Of a stretch of 64,000 nt of DNA, positions 33,181 to 43,775 are shown piece after piece (position 1 is the first letter of the stretch; every line of letters begins with the position of its first letter). Both the position numbers and the translations under genes were made by a program. The stretch is from Mytilus californianus (lineage: Eukaryota > Mollusca > Bivalvia > Mytilida > Mytilidae): the NCBI RefSeq assembly GCF_021869535.1, contig NW_026262742.1, positions 372,001 through 436,000 of the forward strand, written 5' to 3'. The notes beneath the pieces were generated by a model that was not told the DNA's origin, searched no databases, and was given only the letters and a program-made list of their open reading frames with translations.

Positions 33181-35213
33181 TTTTTTATTTATTTATTAAA
33201 GCACAAATTACACCCACAAGAGGGCCAAAGGCATGACAATTACATGTAATAACAACAATATAATGATGACATTAAATGTATATAAAAAATAAAAATAAAC
33301 CAAAACATTAAACACAACAAATGACCTCAAGTGCCCCCTGTCCTCAGTTCCATAGACTGTTTAATAAAGGAGCCTAAAGATTTCACTTGCTGACTAGTGG
33401 TTGGATTTAGTATACATTTCATTTTATTATCAGAAAAATCTTTGTATTGAGTTTTTAAATCATTAAAAAAGACATGTCTTAAATCATCATTTATTTTACA
33501 TATTAAAAAGAAATGTGATTCATCATCCAGACCTTTGCACTTATTACAAAGTCTTTGAGGGCGTGGAATATTTTTATATCTTCCAGTTTCAATAGTGAGG
33601 GAATGATCACTTATTCTAAATTTGCATACAAGTTTTCTTGTATCAAGATTAGGGTATGTCAAATAAAATTCTTGTTTATATTCAGCTTTTATATGCTTAA
33701 ACAGAAGAAGTTTGCTATTTTGGTCGAGAGATGATATTTTATTGTCATATATTTCTTTATATCTTTGCTGAAATTCATTTTTATAGAATTTTTTACTGAA
33801 ATTCTTACAGTCTCCGTTTTTGTTTTTAGTTACATCTTTGGGTTTACTAATATTATTATCGGACCTAATATGATTTACATATGAGTACCATGAGTATATA
33901 CCTTGATCATGAAGTGATTTAGAAAGAGAGTGACACTCTTTTAGTAAATCAGATGAGTTTTCACTCAAAAGTCGGTCTTCATATGAAAGTGACTGTGTGG
34001 CAATGAAACAAAAAAGGGGAAATCTTCCTAATTCAGATCTAGAGGCAATATTACTAGCACATTTCTTAACTCCAAGTGTAAATTTGCAAAACTTATTGTG
34101 AATTTTTTCAGGAGGACTCTTATCTATAAAACTGAGTTTATCCAAAGGAGAATTATTTTTTCTGGCTCTAGCAATTGCATTATAGTATGGTTTGTACACA
34201 TCCATATACCAAATTTCACAATTATATGTAAGAATAGGACGAACCAAAGAATCAAATAAATGAACAGACAAATTTGCAGGTAATTTGTTCAGACCGCTTG
34301 TATAGCTTTTGATAGAGTACATAACTTTTAGGGCCTTTTTTGAAAGTGCTTCAGCAGATGACAATAAGTTTCCATTTTGTGAGAGCAAGTTGCCTAAGAA
34401 CCTAAATTCATTTACTGATTCTAAAACAGTGTGCTTGTAATTAAATTTTGTGTTTTGCGTCTTTTTATGACTATGACCAATAACCATAGTTTTAGTCTTT
34501 TTACAATTAACAGTGAGTTGCCATTTATCACAGTAAGAAGAAAATGTATCTAAGCTTTCCTGAAGACCTTCTTTTGATTCTGACATTATTAATAAATCAT
34601 CTGCAAACATTAAACTTCCAATAACAGAATTTTCGAGAGTAAGCGGTTGACACTCATTTCCTGAGAATAAATTTGGAACATCATTTATATATATGTTAAA
34701 AAGGGTAGGGCTTAAAGAATCCCCTTGCCTAACTCCTCGGTTTATATCAAAGTAGTCAGTAAAACAATTGTTAATTTTCAGTGCTGACATTGTCTTAGAA
34801 TACATACATTTAATCATATTTATCATCTTATGGCCAACTCCTGAAGACAAAAGTTTAAAAAATAAAGCTTTACGCCACACAGAATCAAAAGCTTTGCGCA
34901 AGTCAATGAAGCATGCATAAATTTTTCTCTTACCAAGATGTATGTATTTATTTATTAAAGTTTTTAGTACAAACAAACTGTCAGTTGTCCTCATTTTAGG
35001 TCGAAAACCAAATTGAAATTTACTTAGTTTGTCTACCATATAAATCATTACCCTTTCATTTAAAACCGCACTAAATATTTTTGCTACACCATTTAAGAGT
35101 GAAATACCCCTATAATTACTTGGGTCAAGTGGATCACCACCCTTAAATAAAGGGACTATATATGAGTTAAGCCAAGTTTCTGGATAAAATCCTGATGAAA
35201 ATATTAACAATCA
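33181..35213 (-). mobile_element. 5'-truncated non-LTR retrotransposon (LINE)
   Basis: On the minus strand a reverse-transcriptase ORF is followed by a short 3' untranslated region and an A-rich tail at 33181-33200 (AATAAATAAATAAAAAA). The copy begins within the reverse transcriptase domain, so the endonuclease and any ORF1 are missing, as in typical 5' truncation. The inner part (34636-35213) occurs again in the tandem duplication at 37538-38115. The general features suit the CR1/Jockey group, but the clade is not settled. Confidence 0.88.
33327..35210 (-). CDS. Truncated LINE reverse transcriptase ORF (627 codons)
   Basis: The frame is open throughout but starts inside the reverse transcriptase, without an ATG at its first codon, so it is a 5'-truncated gene. 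Motifs in order are YRGISLL near 33, FGFRPKMRT near 68, FIDLRKAFD at 101-109, GVRQGDSLSPTLFNIYIND at 159-177, and the catalytic FADD at 202-205. A CX2CX7HX4C motif at 555-571 ends the protein region; the same spacing occurs in the LINE at 2019-5864, although the two proteins are otherwise different. Without the endonuclease this copy could not act on its own. Confidence 0.85.
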   Translation of the reverse strand: MLIFSSGFYPETWLNSYIVPLFKGGDPLDPSNYRGISLLNGVAKIFSAVLNERVMIYMVDKLSKFQFGFRPKMRTTDSLFVLKTLINKYIHLGKRKIYACFIDLRKAFDSVWRKALFFKLLSSGVGHKMINMIKCMYSKTMSALKINNCFTDYFDINRGVRQGDSLSPTLFNIYINDVPNLFSGNECQPLTLENSVIGSLMFADDLLIMSESKEGLQESLDTFSSYCDKWQLTVNCKKTKTMVIGHSHKKTQNTKFNYKHTVLESVNEFRFLGNLLSQNGNLLSSAEALSKKALKVMYSIKSYTSGLNKLPANLSVHLFDSLVRPILTYNCEIWYMDVYKPYYNAIARARKNNSPLDKLSFIDKSPPEKIHNKFCKFTLGVKKCASNIASRSELGRFPLFCFIATQSLSYEDRLLSENSSDLLKECHSLSKSLHDQGIYSWYSYVNHIRSDNNISKPKDVTKNKNGDCKNFSKKFYKNEFQQRYKEIYDNKISSLDQNSKLLLFKHIKAEYKQEFYLTYPNLDTRKLVCKFRISDHSLTIETGRYKNIPRPQRLCNKCKGLDDESHFFLICKINDDLRHVFFNDLKTQYKDFSDNKMKCILNPTTSQQVKSLGSFIKQSMELRTGGT

Positions 35214-36000
35214 ACAAAGAAGCAACGATATTGAGCACATGTATAACATGTACAATCAGATAATAGTTTATTCAACGGGGTTAAACATGTTTATAAGATC
35301 TCAACCCTCCCCCTATACCTCTAGCCAATGTAGAAAAGTAAACGCATAACAATACGCACATTAAAATTCTGTTAAGAGAAGTCCGAGTCCGATGTCAGAA
35401 GATGTAACCAAAGAAAATAAACAAAATGACAATAATACATAAATAACAACAGACTACTAGCAGTTAACTGACAGGCCAGCTCCAGACCTCAATTAAACTG
35501 AAAGATTATTTCTTCATCAGATGAATATCAGGCACAATCCCTCCCGTTAGGAGTTTAGTATCATACCATCATAAAATATATGAGAAGAGCATAACCCGTG
35601 TTATGCCAACAACTGGTTTTTAAATAAATGTGTTTAGTTCCAATGCAAAGACCCTATAATTGAATCAATATTAAAGCCAAAATATGCAATATTTAATGAC
35701 CTGACAATAGTATCGTAACTATATCCCTTCTTAATAAGTCTATATAAAGTTTTTTAGTGCTTTATAAAGAATATTACCATAAAAGATAAGATGTGAAATA
35801 CCTGAACGTATAAGAAGTCTTCATGTTGAGCTATATTTACGAATAGATACATTGCCTCAAGAACATATGATTTAGGAAAGTCAGCTCTGTTGCGTTTTTA
35901 GTCATAGGACTTTCTTGATTTTCAACTGACAACCAAAGGTTTTTTTTCAAGTTACCATGGCAACTTCACAATAATATATACAGTAACAGTTGACGTATTG
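35214..36000. repeat. Dispersed mussel repeat, about 600 bp (unit 1)
   Basis: Wording such as GCATAACCCGTGTTATGCCA and ATCCCTTCTTAATAAGTCTA is, from memory, that of a common Mytilus repeat. It lies directly upstream (on the minus strand) of the truncated LINE and is repeated at 38116-38902 by the tandem duplication. No coding content is seen. Confidence 0.6.
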
Positions 36001-36444
36001 TTATTTGTTATAAATGATCATATCCTGGGAATCATTGAAAATAAATTTTATCTACAATTTCTTTGTTGTTTTGACATGCTAAAATGCCATATTTGTGACA
36101 ATTTTCCCTTAATTTTAGACTATATGGTCTGCTGTATGAGCTTTGTTGCTATGGAAACAGTCCAACATTTGCACAAATATGGCGAAAACGTGTTTTATTT
36201 TATATTTCCAATGATTTAGCATGGTTCTTAATGAAAAAAAAAAAATCACATTCCATGTGAGGTTAAGTGTTTACTGACTTGGCCGCTTAATATGGTTAAA
36301 GGAAAAAATAGATTCACTTAACAAGTTGAACTTGGGCATTATGTTCCATTTATTGAACAGTTAACAGAACTGTTGAATATGCTTAAAGTACAAGACTTTT
36401 AATGCAGACAGAAATTCAGATTCTGAATACTGATAGAACATTTT

Positions 36445-36845
36445 TTCATCAGCCCCATCACCGAACAACCAAGGAAAATTTGCTACATTTAGCAGCTACC
36501 ATGATGATTTTGAAATACCAAAATACACTATGGGCTCGACCAAGAATAAACTTAAACTATTAGCCTTTTATTGGAATTCGTTGAATATATTACCAGAGTA
36601 TCAATTTGAAATGCAGTCTACTCAACACTTACTCCTCATCCATAAAACTTCTTCTAGAAAATGGTACAATTTAAAAAAAAGTAGGACAAGTTCATTGAAG
36701 AAACAGCATACCACGTACATTCAGTTGGTGGTACAATTCCGAGAGGCAGTTACCAAGAAAGATTGTAGAATGATGTGTAAGCGGTATCCATGCATAGTCC
36801 GGGTTTTTATAAGAATTTGGCCGACTGCTTAAGAATCAGGTAATA
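36445..36845 (+). pseudogene. Tnp2-like transposase relic (unit 1)
   Basis: The plus strand reads FSSYHDDFEIPKYTMGSTKN followed by KLLAFYWNSLNILPEYQ and, after frame changes, HSVGGTIPRGSYQ and a phrase like HSPGFYKNLADCLRI. This order (tyrosine-His-Asp-Asp, Gly, Phe/Tyr-Trp, then a Gly-Phe-Tyr phrase) is what I know from the transposase-domain proteins with DUF4218 in corals and molluscs. Several frameshifts and stops break it. A DUF4218-like exon of the same kind of protein lies at 43665. Family naming is inference. Confidence 0.45.
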
Positions 36846-37400
36846 CAAAAGTAATGTAACCGGAAAATAATGAAGAATATAGGTTGCTGATTGGCCATTT
36901 ATGCATTACTACACTTTAAATTGAAAGGGAAAGCTATGGATGGAAAACTGTGTGCACCTTACAGTGTGCTCTTTTCTGACATTGATAGACAGCTTACTCG
37001 TCAACATTATCTGTAAATGACTCACGACGTATAACACCAACACTAGCACCGACACAACCATCACTTTGTGAGCTGGTGGCTGAGAAATCGTCCCGATTTA
37101 TCAAGACTGAAGACTCTGACAAAACATTAAAGTGCCATATCAGTCTAAATGTTGAAATATTTTTTTACGGGTTTATCTCTTTCAAATAAATTTAGTAATT
37201 GTTTGCAAAATTTCGCGTATTAAAAAAGATTTCCACAAAGGTGAGTTTTGCATTTGTAATCACACCTAAGGCGATTTTATCGATCGGCAATTTCCGGAGA
37301 AAAACGAAGTCTGATGTCACATTGTGAACACATAGACTTCCGATATTGCAAAAGACTACAAACAAACGAGAATATATACAAACAAGTTTCATCTACGACA

Positions 37401-37535
37401 ATGCCGAGAGGAGATCGAGGAGGTTCAAGTGGAGTCAGTGGGACGACATGTGTAGCACCTAATAAAGGGAACACAAATGAGGACGGGTTTTTCATTGCAT
37501 TCCTTCCCAATAGACCCCAATCTTCGGAAAAATGA
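37401..37535 (+). pseudogene. THAP-domain exon, truncated by the duplication (unit 1)
   Basis: The ATG at 37401 opens the same THAP-like frame as the copy at 40303. It continues only to SSEK and a stop at 37533-37535, because the duplication junction joins it to LINE sequence. About half of the zinc-coordinating domain is lost, so no functional DNA-binding module could form. Confidence 0.7.
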
Positions 37536-37537
37536 AC

Positions 37538-38112
37538 AGAGTAAGCGGTTGACACTCATTTCCTGAGAATAAATTTGGAACATCATTTATATATATGTTA
37601 AAAAGGGTAGGGCTTAAAGAATCCCCTTGCCTAACTCCTCGGTTTATATCAAAGTAGTCAGTAAAACAATTGTTAATTTTCAGTGCTGACATTGTCTTAG
37701 AATACATACATTTAATCATATTTATCATCTTATGGCCAACTCCTGAAGACAAAAGTTTAAAAAATAAAGCTTTACGCCACACAGAATCAAAAGCTTTGCG
37801 CAAGTCAATGAAGCATGCATAAATTTTTCTCTTACCAAGATGTATGTATTTATTTATTAAAGTTTTTAGTACAAACAAACTGTCAGTTGTCCTCATTTTA
37901 GGTCGAAAACCAAACTGAAATTTACTTAGTTTGTCTACCATATAAATCATTACCCTTTCATTTAAAACCGCACTAAATATTTTTGCTACACCATTTAAGA
38001 GTGAAATACCCCTATAATTACTTGGGTCAAGTGGATCACCACCCTTAAATAAAGGGACTATATATGAGTTAAGCCAAGTTTCTGGATAAAATCCTGATGA
38101 AAATATTAACAA
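37538..38112 (-). pseudogene. LINE reverse-transcriptase fragment (unit 2)
   Basis: Repeats residues 1-191 of the truncated LINE ORF, through the GVRQGDSLSPTL motif, and ends before FADD at the duplication junction. The frame then runs into antisense THAP sequence and stops at 37492. Confidence 0.85.
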
Positions 38113-39346
38113 TCAACAAAGAAGCAACGATATTGAGCACATGTATAACATGTACAATCAGATAATAGTTTATTCAACGGGGTTAAACATGTTTATAAGA
38201 TCTCAACCCTCCCCCTATACCTCTAGCCAATGTAGAAAAGTAAACGCATAACAATACGCACATTAAAATTCTGTTAAGAGAAGTCCGAGTCCGATGTCAG
38301 AAGATGTAACCAAAGAAAATAAACAAAATGACAATAATACATAAATAACAACAGACTACTAGCAGTTAACTGACAGGCCAGCTCCAGACCTCAATTAAAC
38401 TGAAAGATTATTTCTTCATCAGATGAATATCAGGCACAATCCCTCCCGTTAGGAGTTTAGTATCATACCATCATAAAATATATGAGAAGAGCATAACCCG
38501 TGTTATGCCAACAACTGGTTTTTAAATAAATGTGTTTAGTTCCAATGCAAAGACCCTATAATTGAATCAATATTAAAGCCAAAATATGCAATATTTAATG
38601 ACCTGACAATAGTATCGTAACTATATCCCTTCTTAATAAGTCTATATAAAGTTTTTTAGTGCTTTATAAAGAATATTACCATAAAAGATAAGATGTGAAA
38701 TACCTGAACGTATAAGAAGTCTTCATGTTGAGCTATATTTACGAATAGATACATTGCCTCAAGAACATATGATTTAGGAAAGTCAGCTCTGTTGCGTTTT
38801 TAGTCATAGGACTTTCTTGATTTTCAACTGACAACCAAAGGTTTTTTTTCAAGTTACCATGGCAACTTCACAATAATATATACAGTAACAGTTGACGTAT
38901 TGTTATTTGTTATAAATGATCATATCCTGGGAATCATTGAAAATAAATTTTATCTACAATTTCTTTGTTGTTTTGACATGCTAAAATGCCATATTTGTGA
39001 CAATTTTCCCTTAATTTTAGACTATATGGTCTGCTGTATGAGCTTTGTTGCTATGGAAACAGTCCAACATTTGCACAAATATGGCGAAAACGTGTTTTAT
39101 TTTATATTTCCAATGATTTAGCATGGTTCTTAATGAAAAAAAAAAAATCACATTCCATGTGAAGTTAAGTGTTTACTGACTTGGCCGCTTAATATGGTTA
39201 AAGGAAAAAATAGATTCACTTAAAAAGTTGAACTTGGGCATTATGTTCCATTTATTGAACAGTTAACAGAACTGTTGAATATGCTTAAAGTACAAGACTT
39301 TTAATGCAGACAGAAATTCAGATTCTGAATACTGATAGAACATTTT

Positions 39347-39747
39347 TTCATCAGCCCCATCACCGAACAACCAAGGAAAATTTGCTACATTTAGCAGCTA
39401 CCATGATGATTTTGAAATACCAAAATACACTATGGGCTCGACCAAGAATAAACTTAAACTATTAGCCTTTTATTGGAATTCGTTGAATATATTACCAGAG
39501 TATCAATTTGAAATGCAGTCTACTCAACACTTACTCCTCATCCATAAAACTTCTTCTAGAAAATGGTACAATTTAAAAAAAAGTAGGACAAGTTCATTGA
39601 AGAAACAGCATACCACGTACATTCAGTTGGTGGTACAATTCCGAGAGGCAGTTACCAAGAAAGATTGTAGAATGATGTGTAAGCGGTATCCATGCATAGT
39701 CCGGGTTTTTATAAGAATTTGGCCGACTGCTTAAGAATCAGGTAATA
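39347..39747 (+). pseudogene. Tnp2-like transposase relic (unit 2)
   Basis: The copy of the relic at 36445-36845, shifted by 2902 bp and carrying the same frame breaks. The breaks were therefore present before the duplication. Confidence 0.45.
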
Positions 39748-40302
39748 CAAAAGTAATGTAACCGGAAAATAATGAAGAATATAGGTTGCTGATTGGCCAT
39801 TTATGCATTACTACACTTTAAATTGAAAGGGAAAGCTATGGATGGAAAACTGTGTGCACCTTACAGTGTGCTCTTTTCTGACATTGATAGACAGCTTACT
39901 CGTCAACATTATCTGTAAATGACTCACGACGTATAACACCAACACTAGCACCGACACAACCATCACTTTGTGAGCTGGTGGCTGAGAAATCGTCTCGATT
40001 TATCAAGACTGAAGACTCTGACAAAACATTAAAGTGCCATATCAGTCTAAATGTTGAAATATTTTTTTACGGGTTTATCTCTTTCAAATAAATTTAGTAA
40101 TTGTTTGCAAAATTTCGCGTATTAAAAAAGATTTCCACAAAGGTGAGTTTTGCATTTGTAATCACACCTAAGGCGATTTTATCGATCGGCAATTTCCGGA
40201 GAAAAACGAAGTCTGATGTCACATTGTGAACACATAGACTTCCGATATTGCAAAAGACTACAAACAAACGAGAATATATACAAACAAGTTTCATCTACGA
40301 CA

Positions 40303-40783
40303 ATGCCGAGAGGAGATCGAGGAGGTTCAAGTGGAGTCAGTGGGACGACATGTGTAGCACCTAATAAAGGGAACACAAATGAGGACGGGTTTTTCATTGC
40401 ATTCCTTCCCAATAGACCCCAATCTTCGGAAAAATGGACAGGGTTTGTGAAACTTCAGAGAGCCAACTGGTATGGACCAACAGAGATTTCAGCCCTATGT
40501 TCCGTTCACTTTTCTATTGATGACTTCCCGTTCAGGCATAGGTTCAAGATTGAACATATAGGTACGGCCCGAAGAAGGCGAAGTTGAATGTTGGTGCTGT
40601 ACCTACTGTACATAGTATTGCAAAGCAAGTTCACATGGTTAAGGAGAAGACTAATGCAACAGAGCATCCTATTCCGACGACTCTAAAACACGCACTTCCA
40701 CGTCTGGAGATGTTATCACCCTCAGAGACATCATCCTCCAAAGAAGATCAGAAGAGGCTATTCAGAATGAGAAGCTGCAAGGG
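40303..40783 (+). pseudogene. THAP-domain exon with one frameshift (unit 2)
   Basis: From ATG 40303 the product shows the THAP signature: TTCVAPNKGNTNEDGFFIAF near residue 15, a Trp in SSEKWTGFVKL, and LCSVHF, the second Cys-x-x-His pair. The second Cys of the first pair seems replaced by Lys, which would weaken zinc binding. A one-base shift near 40565 leads from RFKIEH to YGPKKAKLNVGAVPTVHS, the usual end of the domain. A linker rich in Ser, Glu and Lys then runs to a donor-like GGGTAAAC near 40783. THAP domains bind DNA in transcription factors and P-element-like transposases; which applies here is unknown. The frameshift could also be a sequencing error. Confidence 0.6.
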
Positions 40784-40904
40784 TAAACAACACTTTCCAT
40801 CATTTGTCTATGTCAAATTAGAATTTTTTGAATGCTCCAATAATTGTTAAACAGATATTCATAATCCAATATTAATTCATTGAATGGATAAGCCTTGAAA
40901 TCAT

Positions 40905-41055
40905 CAGTGGCGGATCCAGATTTTTTTATATGGATGGTGGGCCCTTCATTTTTGGTCCGATAAGCAGTTTGAAAAAGGGAACCATGAGTTTAAACCAAAA
41001 ATCCCCGAGTTTTAAAAAAAAAACAACCGATAAAGTGGGGCCTGGTCCGCCTCTG
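40905..41055. mobile_element. Short MITE with CAGTGGCGGATCC terminus
   Basis: CAGTGGCGGATCCAGA (40905) and CTGGTCCGCCTCTG (41042-41055) form imperfect inverted ends. ATCAT flanks both sides (40900-40904 and 41056-41060). Elements with this terminus are widespread in invertebrate genomes from memory. It sits between the THAP fragment and the next exon-like block. Confidence 0.65.
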
Positions 41056-41133
41056 ATCATTGATAATAAACTTGTACAAACTTAACCTTGATACACATAC
41101 AAAATAATCTGATGTCGGATCTTGATATACTTT

Positions 41134-41358
41134 CAGACTGTTCCGAGAACATCAACTGATAAAACATCTCTGCAAATTCTTACAATAACGGACGAGAAAA
41201 GGATTACCGGCCAGAATTTCAAAGTGATATTCTTGGCCGGTAACCAAGAATATGTTGTTACCACATTGGAGCGGTTTAACACCTATTCCTTCAGTTCCAT
41301 GGTAGTGGATCTGTGGCAGGGGGCATTCAATTTAATGCCACGATGGACACCTGCATAA
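41134..41358 (+). CDS. Exon-like ORF, unrecognised
   Basis: A splice-acceptor-like TACTTTCAG precedes 41134. The frame is then open for about 75 codons to a stop at 41356-41358. It contains LQILTITDEKRITGQNFKV and a Val-Val-Asp-Leu-Trp phrase and looks like a folded protein segment rather than chance. It might be a further exon of the THAP gene or part of the decayed transposase genes downstream. I cannot name it. Confidence 0.35.
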   Translation, partial: QTVPRTSTDKTSLQILTITDEKRITGQNFKVIFLAGNQEYVVTTLERFNTYSFSSMVVDLWQGAFNLMPRWTPA

Positions 41359-41626
41359 AGGTACGTATTTAACATGAACTATAAATACTTTTAACAAAAG
41401 TTAGGTTCCAATGGATAAAGTATATAGCCAGGTGGGCGTAGTATTATATATACGCTGATGTTAGTCGTATAATTTCCATATACTCTCCAAATACTTTATA
41501 TTCGCATTCAAAATCATGACCTATTGGAAATGTATCGCCCTCTTTGTAACATATGATTGTAAAATATTCAAAATATTCCAATTAGGATTTTTTTATAAAA
41601 AAAAAAAAAAAAACAAATATTAAGTG

Positions 41627-41957
41627 TAACAATAAATACAATAGGTAGGTCTTGTTATAATAGAGGCCATCAGGATGATCGTAGGGGAAATTTGGACTGC
41701 CACTGGAAAATGAGGGTATACTGCATAGAGATAGACATTTAGCCTTGTAACAGGCCACCTACGGACCCCTCAAAGAGTTGTTGCAAGGGTTCTTAACTTG
41801 CAAAGAGCGTGGCACTCTCTTTACACGAGGCATCGGATTTAACGTTCCCATTCTGACCGGACGTGACTGCGAACTTGATACATCCCGCACAGTCAAACGG
41901 ACGCCCCACTGCGGCAAGCGTCTTACTGCCGGACGGGAATAGATCAAGTGACCATAG
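41627..41957 (-). mobile_element. CAAT-tail SINE-like element, copy 6 (partial, older)
   Basis: Both ends are missing: the copy starts at AACAATAAATACAATAGGTA and breaks off after GATCAAGTGACCATAG. It has older-subgroup wording (TGCGAACTTGATACATCC). Left of it lies a 20-base A-run. No target duplication is visible. Confidence 0.85.
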
Positions 41958-42159
41958 TTCAATTAGTGAAATCAAGATCTATAAAGCAGCCAGAGTGAGG
42001 AAAGCAAACGCAACTAAAAAAAAGAAAAGTGAAGAAGTTTGCAGCGTCCTCAATTGACCAATAGCAAGAACTTTTAAATGTACTTTACTCATGTCCAACA
42101 CGACCAGTCGCTTTGTCTGCATTTAATCGTGTTTCCTACAACTTCTTTTGAACACGACC

Positions 42160-42519
42160 TGCCCTAATTATTGCCAAAATACCATTACCATTGAACAGTT
42201 TGTATTCTTCAGACAACCAGAACTTGCCAATTGATGACTTGTATGCCAAAGGAATTTGTGACCGAATGATAATTTCAGACAATGATAAAACATACATCTA
42301 TGACTGTACAAAAACACAGAGCCATGACATGGTATGAACTATGAATTAAAAGACTTGTGGTCGAATATGAGACTAGAGATCCTGAAATCATTATCACTGA
42401 AGCACACCAATATGTCTTTTTAGAAGGATTGGCAACAAGACCTTCAACAGAAATATGACAAAGACATGGTGTTTATGGAAACACGCAGGACATGCTTTAG
42501 ACCATCTCGCAACATATCC
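42160..42519 (+). other. Anonymous coding relic
   Basis: Several overlapping plus-strand stretches look protein-like in different frames, for example LPIDDLYAKGICDRMIISDN and ILKSLSLKHTNMSF. They are separated by stops and shifts. I do not recognise the family; it may be part of the same decayed locus as the hAT-like exons just downstream. Confidence 0.25.
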
Positions 42520-43116
42520 AACAACCAATCCGGCAGTATTTGAACGACAGTCCCAACTATTCAATATTCCTTGATGAAACTAGATATTGCTATTGCTAGG
42601 CAGATGACATTCATGGCAAGATACTTCACACCGAACCTCAAGACAACTTTCCTACCACTCGTTGATCTACCAGATGGCAAAGCAGATACTATCATAACAG
42701 CACTTAAGAACTTCTCCACAACTCACCAACTAGACACAAGCAGACTAATGAGTTTGGTTCTGACAGGGCATCAGATATGGTTGAAAAAAAACAGGGGTAA
42801 GATATTTTTTATTAAAAAATAATAATCAATCGGCTATTAAATTTGTAAATTATTATATGTGCAGCCGAGTATATTTGTAAAATTTCAATACAAAAACAAA
42901 TTAAGTATTCAACATGTTTTCCAGGTTGCTACCCAGTTGAACGCCATCATCTCAGAGTTGTTCTATGTGCCCTGCATAGCACATCGACTAGCTCTTGCCT
43001 CTGGTCAAGCCAGCTCCAACATCAACTACCTGAAGAAGTTTAAGGATATCATGACACAGCTTTCCTTCTTCTGCAAGAATTCAGCTGTTCGAATACATGG
43101 TTTTAAAGAGATAATG
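42520..43116 (+). pseudogene. hAT-like transposase (ZNF862-type), two exons
   Basis: Exon 1 (about 42520-42796) reads QYLNDSPNYSIFLDET, shifts frame, then DIAIARQMTFMARYFTP and TADTIITALKNF-like text, and after another shift SDRASDMVEKKQG at a GTAAGA donor. Exon 2 (42925-43116, after TTTTCCAG) continues VATQLNAIISELFYVPCIAH and RLALASGQASSNINYLKKF. The text matches the hAT transposase-derived proteins annotated as zinc finger protein 862-like, including the Asp of LDE and the CIAHRLAL motif. At least two frameshifts make this a pseudogene. The intron position fits the protein alignment I remember. Confidence 0.6.
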
Positions 43117-43129
43117 GTATATATTGTTC

Positions 43130-43240
43130 AATTTCTTATAATTTTAATTTATCAATAAACATATCAATTTGAACATATCAATAAACATATCAATTTGAAC
43201 ATAGCAATAAACGTATCAATTTGAACAATTATAAATACTT
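43130..43240. repeat. Short tandem repeat, unit about 25 bp
   Basis: ATCAATAAACATATCAATTT and close variants with TTGAACAT repeat about four times in 43149-43225, just after the hAT-like exon. Confidence 0.6.
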
Positions 43241-43379
43241 CTCACATTTTTTTGTTAAATAATGTAGTTTAATAATATTAAATACATCTCACATTCATTT
43301 GTCAAATAAACTGAAGACTTGTTGTTATACTGTTTAGTTTTTGGAGATAATTTGTGTGTCCCTTGTTTAATATGCACAT

Positions 43380-43530
43380 AGACCAAGGTGAGCGACACCG
43401 GCTCTTCAGTAATAATTTATAAAAGTAAACCATTATAGGTCAAGGTACGACCTTCAACACGGATTCTTAGCCCACACCAAACACCAAGATTTAAAAAATT
43501 TATTATTGTAAAACCATTCAAACGAGAAAT
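43380..43530 (+). repeat. Dispersed bivalve repeat fragment
   Basis: AAAGTAAACCATTATAGGTC followed by CCTTCAACACGGATTCTTAG is wording I know from a common bivalve repeat. It is truncated at both ends here. Confidence 0.5.
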
Positions 43531-43664
43531 CTTGTTCAACAAAAGTGAAAATATATTGGAAATGAATTTTTGTTTATCAGTCTGAATTTAAGGACATTAA
43601 TTATGTGTATAACTGCTTTTACATGATAATATTTGCAATTTAAACATTTACAATTATATTTCAG

Positions 43665-43775
43665 ACTTTCTACTTCCATCTTTTACACCACTTGCCCCAA
43701 TATATTACAATGTATGGTCCACAAAAGAACTTCTGGATGTTCCCATATGAGAGGTTTAACCATACATAGACGGAA
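43665..43775 (+). pseudogene. DUF4218-like exon fragment (Tnp2-type gene)
   Basis: After an acceptor-like TTATATTTCAG the plus strand reads FHLLHHLPQYITMYGP and NFWMFPYERFNHT, then a stop. The His-rich start, the Tyr-Gly-Pro and the Phe-Trp-x-Phe-Pro-x-Glu-Arg phrase are characteristic of the DUF4218 domain found in Tnp2-type transposase proteins. It is a single truncated exon and probably comes from the same family as the relics at 36445 and 39347. Confidence 0.55.

Larger units (their letters stand above)
34636..37535. repeat. 2.9-kb direct tandem duplication, unit 1
   Basis: Positions 34636-37535 are repeated at 37538-40437 with a constant offset of 2902 bp. Reading the two side by side I noticed only about four or five substitutions (for example near 36264/39166 and 37094/39996). 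The unit holds the start of the truncated LINE, a dispersed mussel repeat, a Tnp2-like coding relic and the first half of a THAP exon. The junction near 37536 joins the THAP frame directly to the LINE. Confidence 0.93.
37538..40437. repeat. 2.9-kb direct tandem duplication, unit 2
   Basis: Second unit of the duplication. It begins inside the LINE at GAGTAAGCGGTTGACACTCA and ends inside the THAP exon at CTTCGGAAAAATGGACAG. It is followed by the natural continuation of the THAP frame, so unit 2 holds the original right flank and unit 1 the original left flank. Confidence 0.93.

Noticed and set aside
35998-36219. 73-codon open frame, repeated at 38900-39121
   Set aside because: Its exact repetition comes from the 2.9-kb duplication and not from conservation; the product is hydrophobic and low in complexity.
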